64,000 nucleotides of DNA from Arthrobacter oryzae (GTDB lineage Bacteria > Actinomycetota > Actinomycetes > Actinomycetales > Micrococcaceae), in the NCBI RefSeq assembly GCF_003634095.1, contig NZ_RBIR01000002.1, forward strand, positions 1 to 64,000, in the 5' to 3' direction. Positions 28,011 to 41,888 of this stretch are shown in pieces; positions within the stretch are counted from its first letter, which is position 1, and each line of letters opens with the position of its first letter. The translations under genes and the position numbers were made by a program. The notes below the pieces were generated by a model. That model had not been told where the DNA came from. It saw nothing but the letters and a program-made list of their open reading frames with translations, and did not search any database.

Positions 28011-28886
28011 CTAGGGGCTCCGCAGGATCCGGCCGTTGATCCCCCGCTTGGCCTTGGCACCGCCGATCACCCGGCAGGCGACGTAGATAAGGAAAGACAG
28101 CGTGGTCACGTAGGGGCTGATCGGCAGCCGGCCGCCGAGCGCCAGCAGGATTCCGCCCACGGTCGCCGTCATCGCAAAGACGATGCTCAGGGTGACCACC
28201 AGCCGGGGCGAGGACGTGACCCGCATGGCGGCAGCCGCCGGCGTAATCAGCAGGGCCAAAACCAGCAGGGCGCCCACAATCTGGATGGACAGCGCCACGC
28301 TGATCCCCAGCAGCACCATGAAGCCGAGGGCCAGCGCCCGCACCGGCACGCCGCGGGCGGTGGCGACGTCGGGGTCCACGCTGGCGAAGGTCAGCGGACG
28401 CCAGATGGCGACCAGCGCCACCATCACCACGACGGCGGCGAAGGCCAGAACCTGCAGCTGGACTGTTCCGACGGACACGATCTGCCCGGTGAGCAGGCCG
28501 AACTTGTTCGCGGCCCGGCCCTCATACAGGGACAGGAAGAGGATGCCCAGGCCCAGTCCGAACGGCATGATGACGCCGATGATCGAGTTCTTGTCCCGCG
28601 CACGGACCCCCATGACGCCCAGCACCACGGCTGCGAGGACCGATCCTGCCAGCGAGCCGAGCACGATGTTCGCACCGATCAGCAGCGCGAACGCCGCCCC
28701 GGCAAAGGACAGCTCGGAGATGCCGTGGACCGCGAAGGCGAGGTCGCGTTTCATCACGAACGTGCCCATCAGGCCGCCCAGAAGTCCGAGTACTGCGCCG
28801 GCCCAGATTGAGTTCTGCACCAGGACCAGCAGCTCGCCGTAGTTTTCGAAATTGAAGATTGAGTGCAGCAGGTCGCCCAGATCCAT
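28011..28886 (-). CDS. Zinc ABC transporter permease (ZnuB-type)
   Basis: An integral membrane protein of 291 residues with about eight hydrophobic segments, of the ABC-3 family. The early GAVLGLLGGLMGTFVMKRDLAFAVHGISELSFAG is the conserved cytoplasmic-loop region that contacts the ATPase. It forms the pore of the zinc/manganese importer encoded with the two upstream genes. Its ATG follows the stop of the ATPase gene with no gap, using a GGGGAGG ribosome binding site inside that gene. The metal is inferred from the Zur-like regulator and operator. Confidence 0.9.
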   Translation of the reverse strand: MDLGDLLHSIFNFENYGELLVLVQNSIWAGAVLGLLGGLMGTFVMKRDLAFAVHGISELSFAGAAFALLIGANIVLGSLAGSVLAAVVLGVMGVRARDKNSIIGVIMPFGLGLGILFLSLYEGRAANKFGLLTGQIVSVGTVQLQVLAFAAVVVMVALVAIWRPLTFASVDPDVATARGVPVRALALGFMVLLGISVALSIQIVGALLVLALLITPAAAAMRVTSSPRLVVTLSIVFAMTATVGGILLALGGRLPISPYVTTLSFLIYVACRVIGGAKAKRGINGRILRSP

Positions 28887-29756
28887 CTAGCCCACCTCCC
28901 CCGCGACAGAATGCGCGTCCTGGTGATGGTGGGTGGTGGCATCCGGCAGCCCCACGACGATCAGCCGGCCATTGGCCTGGATGACTTCAACGTGGCTGCC
29001 GTACAGGTCGGAAAGCACCTCGGTGGTCATGACCTCGGCAGGCGTGCCCACCCGGAACCGTCCGCCGGCCAGGTACAGCACCCGGTCCACGTAGTCCATG
29101 ATCGGGTTGATCTCGTGTGTCACGAAGACCACGGCGCTGTCCGCCTCGTGGCATTGCTTGTTGATCAGGGCGCTGACGGCCTGCTGATGCTGAAGGTCCA
29201 GGGAGAGCAGCGGCTCGTCGCACAGCAGCACGTTGGGATCCGTCGCAAGCGCCTGGGCCACGCGCAGGCGCTGCTGCTCACCGCCGGAGAGCTGCCCCAC
29301 CGGTACTTTGGCGTAGTCGGTGGCGCCTACGAGGTCCAGAAGCTCGTCGACTTTGCGGTTCACTTTCGCGCCGCCAAGGCGGATGCCCCAGCGGTGGCCG
29401 TCCACGCCGAGGGCCACCAGGTCGCGGGCGCGCAGGGGCGTGTCCGGGTCGAAGGATTTCTGCTGGGGCACGTAGCCGATCCGGCGGCTCCCGCGAACAA
29501 CGGGGCGGCCGTCGAGCATTGCGGTGCCGGTGCTCAGCTCCTGCAGTCCCAGCAGGACCTTCAGGAAGGTTGTCTTGCCGCTGCCGTTGGGGCCGAGCAC
29601 GGCAAAGAATTCACCCGGGTTGATGTCCAGGTCCAGGCCCTCCCACAGTGTCCGCTTGCCGAACGTCAGGGAGGCGCCGCGCAGGCTCACTACCGGTGTC
29701 AACTGTGGTTTCCTCGATTTTTCTGCGGAGACTGCCGCTCCCGCTGGTGCGATCAT
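28887..29756 (-). CDS. Zinc ABC transporter ATP-binding protein (ZnuC-type)
   Basis: An ABC ATPase of 289 residues. Walker A is GPNGSGKTTFLK near residue 55, the signature [15 protein letters not shown] near 150, Walker B NVLLCDEPLLSLD near 170, and the H-loop VFVTHEIN near 205. It powers uptake with the permease downstream. The start overlaps the stop of the substrate-binding lipoprotein gene (29753-29756). The ATPase has a 15-residue hydrophilic N-terminal lead before the family core begins. Confidence 0.93.
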   Translation of the reverse strand: MIAPAGAAVSAEKSRKPQLTPVVSLRGASLTFGKRTLWEGLDLDINPGEFFAVLGPNGSGKTTFLKVLLGLQELSTGTAMLDGRPVVRGSRRIGYVPQQKSFDPDTPLRARDLVALGVDGHRWGIRLGGAKVNRKVDELLDLVGATDYAKVPVGQLSGGEQQRLRVAQALATDPNVLLCDEPLLSLDLQHQQAVSALINKQCHEADSAVVFVTHEINPIMDYVDRVLYLAGGRFRVGTPAEVMTTEVLSDLYGSHVEVIQANGRLIVVGLPDATTHHHQDAHSVAGEVG

Positions 29757-30706
29757 CCTAGGGCCTTGCTGATGCTCTCAATGTTCCCGGTCATCCACTG
29801 CACGTAGGACAGCCCGTCCGGGAGGGTCTCGCTGAAGTTGACCACGGGGACGCCGGCCGTCTCGGCGGCCGTCTTCAGCGCCACGGTTTGCGGCCCCTCG
29901 GTCTGGGTGTTGTAGGCCAGCAGCCGGACGCCGCGGGATCCGACGAGGTCGACGGCGGACTTCAGCACGGCCGGCGGGACGTCTGCGTCTTCCTCGATCG
30001 CGGCCGTGTACGCGGCGGGGGTCTGGTTCCGGAGTCCGGCATCTTCGAGCAGATACAGCGGCACCGGCTCGGTGACGGCCACCGGCGCGCCTGCCTCCGA
30101 GGCCTTGATGGCGGCGAGCTTGGCTTCCAGGCCGCCGAGGGCATGTTTGAAGGCCGCCGCATTAGCCCGGAACGTCTGTGCCGAGGCAGGTTCCAGGGCA
30201 CTGAGCTTGCCGGCGACGGCGTCCGTGAGGCGCGACATGGCCGGCACGCTGTACCAGACGTGCTCGTTGAGCCCGGTGTGGGCCTGGCCGGAGGAGCCGG
30301 CGGCCGTCGCTGCCGGGCTTGCCGAAGCCAGGCCCGAGACGTCCACGGCGTTGATGATGCTGCCGCGGTCCAGCCCGGTGTCGGAGGTGAGGGTGTCAAT
30401 GAACGTGTCGTATCCGCCGCCGTTCTCGACCACGAGCTCGGCCTTGGAAACGGCCAGTTTGTCCTGGGTGCTGGCCTCGTAGGAGTGCGGGTCCTGGCTG
30501 GTGCGGTTGATGATGGAGCTGACCCGGACCTTGTCGCCGCCAATGCTGCGAACGATGTCGCCGTAGACGCTGGTGGAGGCGACGACGTCGACGATGCCGT
30601 CGCCGGCGGTCCCCCGCAAGCTGCCCGGGGTCGGGCTGCAGGCCGTCAGCAGGAGACCCAGGCCGGCAAGACCAGCCAGCAGGGCTCGGGCAGCGGGACG
30701 GCGCAC
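29753..30706 (-). CDS. Zinc-binding lipoprotein of ABC transporter (ZnuA-type)
   Basis: A cluster A-I substrate-binding protein of 317 residues. A lipoprotein signal peptide ends in the lipobox LLTAC near residue 23. Candidate metal ligands include the His of SQDPHSYEAS (about 73) and of NEHVWYSVPA (about 145), with further acidic residues towards the C-terminus. The His-rich loop seen in many ZnuA proteins is missing, so the protein may rely on Zn handoff or have different affinity. The gene leads the operon and lies 53 bp downstream of a perfect palindromic operator. Confidence 0.9.
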   Translation of the reverse strand: MRRPAARALLAGLAGLGLLLTACSPTPGSLRGTAGDGIVDVVASTSVYGDIVRSIGGDKVRVSSIINRTSQDPHSYEASTQDKLAVSKAELVVENGGGYDTFIDTLTSDTGLDRGSIINAVDVSGLASASPAATAAGSSGQAHTGLNEHVWYSVPAMSRLTDAVAGKLSALEPASAQTFRANAAAFKHALGGLEAKLAAIKASEAGAPVAVTEPVPLYLLEDAGLRNQTPAAYTAAIEEDADVPPAVLKSAVDLVGSRGVRLLAYNTQTEGPQTVALKTAAETAGVPVVNFSETLPDGLSYVQWMTGNIESISKALG

Positions 30707-30758
30707 GGGAAACCTCGGATCTGTTATTGAGAATCAGGAGCAATAGCAACAGTGCGAG

Positions 30759-30797
30759 TGTATCCCTAAATAGGAATCATTCCTATTTAGGGATACA
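30759..30797. promoter_or_regulatory. 39-nt palindromic Zur-type operator upstream of znuA
   Basis: TGTATCCCTAAATAGGA (30759-30775) and its exact inverse (30781-30797) flank ATCAT. The core AGGAATCATTCCT has the NNAATCATTNN centre of actinobacterial Zur boxes. The arms are longer than one box, so two Zur dimers could bind side by side, or the sequence may also act on the gene on its other side. A weaker TATTG...CAATA pair lies at about 30725-30745. It sits 53 bp upstream of the znuA start, where a promoter would be. Confidence 0.75.
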
Positions 30798-30826
30798 TCG
30801 CGTGCCGCCTCGGCGTCCGCTACCCA

Positions 30827-31891
30827 CTACTGGTCCTGGCCGAGCCTCCGGTAGCCTCTGGCCTGGGTCGCGTCCCGGATTTCGCCGACGAGCTGCTCGA
30901 TCACGTCTTCGAGGAACAAGACCCCCTGGGTCAGACCGTCGGGCCCGATCACGCGGGCCAGGTGTGAGCCCGTGCGCTGCATGACAGACATGGCCGTCTC
31001 TATTTCGTCATCCATGGCGAGGTTGGCCAGCGACCGGATCCGGCTTTCGGCAATCGGCTGGTGGTACCCGGCATCGGGAATGGACAGCACGTCCTTGATA
31101 TGGAGGTACCCGGAGAGCATGCCGTCGTCATCGAGCATCGGGAAGCGGGAGAACCCGGTCCGGCTCACCGCCTTTTCGAATTCCGCCGGCGTGGTGGCCG
31201 CCTTGAGCATGACGAGCTTGTGCAGCGGGACCATCACACGGGACGCCGTGTGCTCGGAGAACTCCAGCGCTCCGGTGATGAGTCCGGCGTCGTCATCCAC
31301 CAGCCCGTGCCGGGTGGATTCCTGCACGATCGACTGCACCTCTTCGAGGGTGAAGGAGGACGTGACCTCGTCCTTCGGCTCAATCCGCAGGAGCTTCAGG
31401 ATGTGGTTGGCGGACCAGTTGAGGGCCGCAATGACCGGCTTCACCATCCGTCCGATAAACATCAGCGGCGGCGCCAGCAGCAGCGCGGCCTTGTCCGCGA
31501 CCGACACGGAGATGTTCTTCGGCACCATTTCGCCGAAGGTGACATGGAGGAACGTCACTACCAGCAGCGCGACGGCGAAGGCTACAATATCGGCGGCCTC
31601 CATCGGGACGCCTGCCGCTTCCAGCGGGACCGCCAGGAGGTGGTGGATGGCAGGCTCGGCCACCTGCAGGATCAGCAACGAACAGACCGTGATGCCGAGT
31701 TGGGCGCACGCGAGCATGAGCGAGACGTTTTCCATCGCCCGCAAGGTGGTCTGTGCGCGCTTGGAACCGGCCTCGGCCAACGGTTCGATCTGGCTGCGCC
31801 GGGCGGACATGACGGCGAATTCGGCGGCCACGAAGAAGGCGTTGCCGACCAGCAGGACGGCAAGCCACAGGATTCCAGCCCAGTCGCTCAT
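30827..31891 (-). CDS. CNNM/CBS-domain membrane protein (hemolysin/CorC family), second of pair
   Basis: A 354-residue protein. The DUF21/CNNM transmembrane domain (residues 1-190, at least four hydrophobic helices) is followed by a CBS pair (RVMVPLHKLVML through QGVLFLEDVIEQLVGEI). It lacks the C-terminal CorC_HlyC domain that its neighbour has. Relatives are implicated in magnesium/cobalt efflux. The hemolysin name is historical. The ATG overlaps the stop of the upstream paralog (31888-31891), so the two are probably co-translated and may act as a heterodimer. Confidence 0.88.
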   Translation of the reverse strand: MSDWAGILWLAVLLVGNAFFVAAEFAVMSARRSQIEPLAEAGSKRAQTTLRAMENVSLMLACAQLGITVCSLLILQVAEPAIHHLLAVPLEAAGVPMEAADIVAFAVALLVVTFLHVTFGEMVPKNISVSVADKAALLLAPPLMFIGRMVKPVIAALNWSANHILKLLRIEPKDEVTSSFTLEEVQSIVQESTRHGLVDDDAGLITGALEFSEHTASRVMVPLHKLVMLKAATTPAEFEKAVSRTGFSRFPMLDDDGMLSGYLHIKDVLSIPDAGYHQPIAESRIRSLANLAMDDEIETAMSVMQRTGSHLARVIGPDGLTQGVLFLEDVIEQLVGEIRDATQARGYRRLGQDQ

Positions 31892-33222
31892 GCGGAACCT
31901 TCCTGGCCGGCGGGCTGGCCGCCGGGCACCCGGGAGGGCTGGAAACAGATCCGGTCGATCCGCCGGCCGTCCATGCGGGTGACGCTGAGCTTCCCGCCGA
32001 CGACGTCGACCTGGTCGCCGACTGCCGCGATGCGGCCGAGCTGGCTCATGACGTAGCCTCCCACCGTTTCGTAGGCAGCTTCGTCGGGCACGGTCAGGCC
32101 CGGGATCTGTTCGGAGAGTTCATCGGGCCTGAGCAGTCCGGGGAAGTACCAGTCTCCCGAGGCGCTCTGGAGCAGGCCCGGCCGGACCTTGTCGTGTTCA
32201 TCGGCAACTTCGCCCACGATTTCCTCCACGAGGTCCTCCAAGGTGGCGACGCCGGCCGTTCCGCCGTATTCGTCCAGGACGACGGCGAGCTGCAGGTTGC
32301 CCTCGCGCAGTTCGGCCAGGAGCGCGTCCAGGTGGATGGTTTCGGGCACGCGGAGCACGTCGGTCATGATGGCTCCGGCCTCCAGCTTGGCGCGCCGGTC
32401 CGCGGGCACGGCGATGGCCTTCTTGATGTGGACCACGCCGCGGATGTCGTCGGAGGACTCCCCGATCACCGGGAACCGGGAATAGCCGGTGCGCTTCGCG
32501 GCCTCGACGATGTCCGAAACCGGCTGGTCGGCGTCGATGGTTTCGACGCGGATGCGGGGGGTCATGACGTCCGCGGCGGTCCGCCCGGAGAACTTCAGGG
32601 TCCGGGAGATGAAGTTGGCGGTTCCGGCATCGAGGGTGCCCATGGCGGCGGAGCGGCGGACCAGCGAGGCGAGTTCGGCCGGGGTGCGGGCGCCGGAGAT
32701 TTCCTCCTTGGCCTCCAGGCCGAAGACATTCAGGACCTTGTTGGAGAATCCGTTCAGGACCACGATGGCCGGTTTGAAGATGGCGGTGAAGACCAGCTGG
32801 GGCCGGGCGACGGCCTTGCCGATCGGAAAGGACAGGGCGATTGCCATGTTCTTGGGCACCAGCTCGCCGATCACCATGGACAGCAGAGTGGCCAGCGCCA
32901 TGGCGAGGACCAGCGACAGGGAGGCGGCCGCCGCGGCAGGGAGTCCGAGGGCGACGAGGGGACCTTCAAGCAGCTTGCCGACGGACGGCTCCATGACGTA
33001 GCCGGTCAGCAGAGTGGTCATGGTGATGCCCAGCTGGCAGCTGGAGAGCTGGGTCGAGAGGGACTTGAGGCATTTGAGCAGGGGCTCGGCGGCGGCGTCG
33101 CCGGTGTCCACCGCCCGCTGCACGGTGGCTTGGTCCAGTGCGACCAGGGAGAATTCGACGGCGACGAAGAAACCGGTGCCAAGGATGAGCAGGAGGCCTG
33201 CGGCGAGGAGCAGCCATTCCAT
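31888..33222 (-). CDS. CNNM/CBS/CorC-domain membrane protein, first of pair
   Basis: A 444-residue CNNM-family protein. A DUF21 membrane domain (about 1-195) is followed by a CBS pair (ADVMTPRIRVETIDADQP to TAGVATLEDLVEEIVGEVADEHD) and a C-terminal CorC_HlyC transporter-associated domain (VPDEAAYETVGGYVMSQLGRIAAVGD). Proteins of this type export or regulate Mg2+. The start is ATG at 33222. The 350 bp upstream hold no gene, so the promoter must lie there. Confidence 0.9.
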   Translation of the reverse strand: MEWLLLAAGLLLILGTGFFVAVEFSLVALDQATVQRAVDTGDAAAEPLLKCLKSLSTQLSSCQLGITMTTLLTGYVMEPSVGKLLEGPLVALGLPAAAAASLSLVLAMALATLLSMVIGELVPKNMAIALSFPIGKAVARPQLVFTAIFKPAIVVLNGFSNKVLNVFGLEAKEEISGARTPAELASLVRRSAAMGTLDAGTANFISRTLKFSGRTAADVMTPRIRVETIDADQPVSDIVEAAKRTGYSRFPVIGESSDDIRGVVHIKKAIAVPADRRAKLEAGAIMTDVLRVPETIHLDALLAELREGNLQLAVVLDEYGGTAGVATLEDLVEEIVGEVADEHDKVRPGLLQSASGDWYFPGLLRPDELSEQIPGLTVPDEAAYETVGGYVMSQLGRIAAVGDQVDVVGGKLSVTRMDGRRIDRICFQPSRVPGGQPAGQEGSA

Positions 33223-33572
33223 ATTAACGGCCTGCTTCCGGTGCGGCGGCGCACAGCCGGTGCCGCTGCGGGGAACGTTGTGGCCGCCAGCGGCTTCCCG
33301 GCGGAGGATGGTCGGCTGAGGCCGACCCTATTTCCTGGAAGGCTCCGGCGTGGCATGCGGCCGGAGAATGATGGGCACGTGAACGGGGTTTGCCGGCTCT
33401 GCGGGTGGACTGCGCGGGAACGGTTTCGGTTCTCCGCTGACAGCCCCCAGGCCGGCACCTAGATTTACTGTCCATAAGAATTTCAGTCTACAGGAGCAGC
33501 CACCGCCAGCCCCCGGCCTGCGGCTTCACCTCTCCAGCGGCGTCACCGGCTCTGCGGTCCCCGCCTATGCGG
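33223..33572. other. Gene-free spacer between guaB1 and the CNNM pair
   Basis: 350 bp with only short frames that match nothing I recognise. The one feature is an AT-rich patch at 33462-33497 (TTTACTGTCCATAAGAATTT). This could hold the promoter of the leftward CNNM pair, although no clear -35/-10 pair is visible, and the spacer also covers the region just past the guaB1 stop. No repeat or hairpin with a T run stands out. Confidence 0.4.
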
Positions 33573-39285
<5,713 letters not shown>

Positions 39286-39293
39286 CGCCATTG

Positions 39294-39335
39294 CTGCCCG
39301 GCCGGAGATTGAATCACAACACTCCGGCCGGGCAG
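39294..39335 (+). terminator. Terminator of kgd
   Basis: CTGCCCGGCCGGAG (39294-39307) and its exact inverse (39322-39335) form a 14-bp stem with a 14-nt loop, starting 9 bp after the kgd stop, followed by TTCTGTTT. Confidence 0.8.
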
Positions 39336-39396
39336 TTCTGTTTAATGGACTGTTAGTGGTCAGCTTGATGAACAGCGTTGAAGTGAAGAGGTAGTC

Positions 39397-39996
39397 GTGG
39401 AAGATCGGAAGCTGCGGATAGCAGCCGTTGGGGACGAGCTGTTGGCCGGGCTCGGTGATCCGCGAGCCCTCGGCTGGCTCGGCCGGGTCCTGGCGCGCAC
39501 GCCGCAGGACAGCGTCGCCTTGGAGTGCTACTCCCTGCCGTGCCCGCAAGAGGGCACCGAAGGCCTCGCCGCGCGGTGGCTGGAGGAGGCGGGCCGCCGA
39601 TTCGGTAACCACCACGAGAACCGCCTGGTCATCGGCCTGTCCGGACGCGACATAGAGTTCGGCCTGTCTACCGCCCGCAGCCGGTTGAACCTCGCCAACA
39701 TCCTTGACTCCGCCTCCCAGAACAAAATCGAGGTCTTCGTGGTGGGCCCGCCGCCCACCCTTGACCCCACCCAGAACCGCCGGCTCGGCGAGCTCAACAC
39801 GGCCTTCGCCGATGTCACCACGCGCCGGAAGCACCTCTACGTGGACACCTTCTCGCCGCTCCTGAACCACGAACAGTGGCGCCAGGACCTCGCGGCCAAC
39901 GGCGGCACCCCCGGCCAGGCCGGCTACGGCCTGATGGCCTGGCTCGTGCTGCACCGCGGCTGGTTCCAGTGGCTCGGCATCGACGCCCCGGAATAA
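39397..39996 (+). CDS. SGNH/GDSL-like protein lacking the usual catalytic residues
   Basis: A 199-residue protein with the SGNH-hydrolase layout: first strand RIAAVGDELLAGLGDP (block I), LVIGLSGRD (block III position), VFVVGPPP and NGGTPGQAGYGLMAWLVLH (block V). The nucleophile Ser of GDS is Glu here (residues 12-14 GDE), the block III Asn is not evident, and the catalytic His of the usual DGxHP motif is replaced (NGGTP). It therefore looks like a non-catalytic member, perhaps a binding protein. The GTG start follows the kgd terminator. No partner gene is evident. Confidence 0.7.
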   Translation: MEDRKLRIAAVGDELLAGLGDPRALGWLGRVLARTPQDSVALECYSLPCPQEGTEGLAARWLEEAGRRFGNHHENRLVIGLSGRDIEFGLSTARSRLNLANILDSASQNKIEVFVVGPPPTLDPTQNRRLGELNTAFADVTTRRKHLYVDTFSPLLNHEQWRQDLAANGGTPGQAGYGLMAWLVLHRGWFQWLGIDAPE

Positions 39997-40032
39997 TCCC
40001 GCCTCTGGCCGGACCGACACCCCGGGCCACTC

Positions 40033-40096
40033 GCGATATATCTTGACCGGAAAGGCGGCCGCGATATATCGTGACTTCGTAGTCACGATATATCGC
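40033..40096. promoter_or_regulatory. PadR-type operator: 16-bp-arm palindrome plus half-site
   Basis: GCGATATATCGTGACT (40061-40076) and its exact inverse (40081-40096) are separated by TCGT. A third copy, GCGATATATCTTGAC, stands at 40033-40047 in the same orientation as the left arm. The site begins 38 bp upstream of the DUF4097 gene, whose operon also encodes a PadR regulator. PadR operators are AT-rich palindromes with TATA-type cores, which the GATATATC units resemble. Binding by the neighbouring PadR is inferred. Confidence 0.75.
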
Positions 40097-40133
40097 CAGT
40101 TGTCCAGCCACCTTTCGCCTTTCCGGAGGAACC

Positions 40134-40961
40134 ATGTCAGAGAACGCGTGGACCGTGACCGGTCCGCAGACCATCGACGTCGACGGCGTCCGCTCGCTCA
40201 AGCTCGGCATCGTCCGCGGCCGGTTCGATATTGTCACCCATGACGAGGACTTCGCGAGGGTCGAAGTCTCCGAAATCAGCGGCGACCCGCTGTCGGTTTC
40301 GGTCATCGACGGCCGCCTGGAAGTCCGCCACCAGCTCCACGGCCCGCAGGGGTGGTTCAAGAACCTGATGGGGACGGTCAACAACAGCAGCAGCAACTCC
40401 GTGGTCATCAGCATCGCCCTGCCGGCCGGCGTCGAGGTGGAAGCAGGAACGGTGAGCGGCGACGGCATGGTCTCCGGCATCAGCGGCCATGCCCGGCTCA
40501 ACACGGTCTCCGGGTCCGTGCTCGCCGACGGCACCTCGGGCGACCTGTCCGTCAACACCGTCAGCGGCGAGGTGATCGCCCGGAACCACAGCGGAGTCCT
40601 GACCGCCAAGAGCGTCTCCGGTGAGGTGACCGCTTCGGGCGAATTCAGCCACATCCGCGCCAACACCGTCAGCGGCGACCTGAACTTCGACCTGCACGGC
40701 TTCACCCAGGACTTCGGCGCCAATTCGGTCTCCGGCGACGTCACCATCCGGCTCCCCCACGACGTCGGAGTGGACATCGTCGCCAAATCCGCCAGCGGCG
40801 CGGTGGTCATTGACAGCCAGAGGTATGCCCAGCCCGGCGGCACACTGCAGACCATCGCGGGACCGGACACCAAACTGATGCTGGTCCGGACCAACTCGGT
40901 CTCGGGCAAGACCTCGATCTTCCACGGCCAGCCCACCGCGGACACCGAAACGGGCATCTAA
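40134..40961 (+). CDS. DUF4097-family beta-repeat protein
   Basis: A 275-residue protein with tandem strand-rich repeats, each with a serine-glycine-asp(glu) turn: VSGDGMVSGISG, NTVSGSVLADG, NTVSGEVIARN, KSVSGEVTASG, NTVSGDLNFD, NSVSGDVTIR, KSASGAVVID and TNSVSGKTSIFHG. This gives a regular solenoid, as in DUF4097/bactofilin-like proteins. No signal peptide or membrane segment is visible. GGAGGA precedes ATG 40134 at good spacing. The TAATG junction with the next gene couples it to a PadR regulator. DUF4097-PadR pairs recur in actinobacteria, and the repeat protein's role is unknown. Confidence 0.85.
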   Translation: MSENAWTVTGPQTIDVDGVRSLKLGIVRGRFDIVTHDEDFARVEVSEISGDPLSVSVIDGRLEVRHQLHGPQGWFKNLMGTVNNSSSNSVVISIALPAGVEVEAGTVSGDGMVSGISGHARLNTVSGSVLADGTSGDLSVNTVSGEVIARNHSGVLTAKSVSGEVTASGEFSHIRANTVSGDLNFDLHGFTQDFGANSVSGDVTIRLPHDVGVDIVAKSASGAVVIDSQRYAQPGGTLQTIAGPDTKLMLVRTNSVSGKTSIFHGQPTADTETGI

Positions 40962-41587
40962 TGCCGCCCGTCTTCGCCCACGGGGCGCTGCGCCTGTATC
41001 TGCTCGCCCTGCTGGAGTCGGGCCCCAAGCACGGCTACGAACTGATCAAGGCCCTCAGCGAGCGGTTCGGTGGCACCTACTCCCCCAGCGCCGGGACCAT
41101 CTACCCGCGCCTGGGCAAGCTCGAGGAGGAAGGGCTCGTGGCCACCCACACGGAGGGCCGCCGCACCAACTACAGCATCACGCCGGCGGGCCTTAGGGAA
41201 CTGAACAGCCGGCGGGACGAGCTCGCCGGCGTCGAGAACGACATCTCGGCCTCGGTCCGCCGGCTCGCCGACAACCTGCGCCAGGATATCCGCGTCAACA
41301 TGCGCGGCCTCCGAGCCGATCTCGCGGCAACCGCGGAGGCGGCGCGCAGTTCGGCCCGGGCCGGGGGCGGGACAGGCCCTGCCGGCTTCGCGGGCCCGCG
41401 GTACTCCCCGGAGGGCGAACGGCGGCTGAAAGAGGCTGAGATGCTCGTCCAGGCGTTCCGCGACGACATGCGGGTGGAACTGCGCCGCCACGCCGGGAGC
41501 CGCCCCGTCACGGCCGTCACGCTCGAGACCGTCAAGACCGTGCTGGATCAGGCCCGGATCTCGATCCGCAACTCTTTCGAGGGCTGA
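40961..41587 (+). CDS. PadR-family transcriptional regulator
   Basis: A 208-residue PadR protein. The winged helix covers LRLYLLALLESGPKHGYELIKALSERFGGTYSPSAGTIYPRLGKLEEEGLVA and the wing TEGRRTNYSITPAGLREL (residues 8-80). A C-terminal helical segment (VRRLADNLRQDIRVNMRGLR onward) probably dimerises, and an Ala/Gly-rich linker lies in the middle. It starts at the stop codon of the DUF4097 gene (TAATG), so both are made together. It should repress the operon through the palindrome at 40033-40096. The inducer is unknown. Confidence 0.92.
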   Translation: MPPVFAHGALRLYLLALLESGPKHGYELIKALSERFGGTYSPSAGTIYPRLGKLEEEGLVATHTEGRRTNYSITPAGLRELNSRRDELAGVENDISASVRRLADNLRQDIRVNMRGLRADLAATAEAARSSARAGGGTGPAGFAGPRYSPEGERRLKEAEMLVQAFRDDMRVELRRHAGSRPVTAVTLETVKTVLDQARISIRNSFEG

Positions 41588-41720
41588 CCTGCGTCTCTTT
41601 CCGCTTCCGGTACAAGCCGCCGGCGGCCCCCGGTGCCCGGCCGCCGGTTCGCGGCGGGTGCCCTGATGTGGGAGACTTGAGGGCAGCTCTTTTGAGTACC
41701 AAAAATTAAGGAGGCCAGCT

Positions 41721-41795
41721 ATGAGCAAGCGTGCACGTAAACGTCGTGACCGTAAGCGTGGCGGCGCGAACCACGGTAAGCGCCCCAACGCCTAA
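41721..41795 (+). CDS. Ribosomal protein bL37 (24 residues)
   Basis: A 24-residue, very basic peptide beginning MSKRARKRRDRKRGG and ending in the conserved NHGKRPN plus Ala. This is the pattern of bL37, an actinobacterial 50S protein found in mycobacterial ribosome structures. An AAGGAGG ribosome binding site lies at 41708-41714, 6 nt before the ATG, and a strong terminator follows. The gene is missed by length-based callers. It stands next to rsrA-sigR, as in related genomes. Confidence 0.88.
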   Translation: MSKRARKRRDRKRGGANHGKRPNA

Positions 41796-41818
41796 GCTAC
41801 GGCTAGGAACGACAGCTT

Positions 41819-41865
41819 TAAGCGAAAGACCCCGGAAACCTCACGGTTCCGGGGTCTTTCGCTTA
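41819..41865 (+). terminator. Strong terminator after bL37, possibly bidirectional
   Basis: A perfect 19-bp stem (41819-41837 with 41847-41865) encloses a 9-nt loop. The core is AAGACCCCGG/CCGGGGTCTT. A third copy of GTTCCGGGGTCTT follows at 41868-41880. It separates bL37 from the convergent rsrA, so may stop both. Confidence 0.88.
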
Positions 41866-41888
41866 CGTTCCGGGGTCTTGGCCGCGGC

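Noticed and set aside
39397..39996. Active GDSL esterase annotation
   Set aside because: The fold is recognisable, but the nucleophile and histidine motifs are not, so I do not call it an active esterase.
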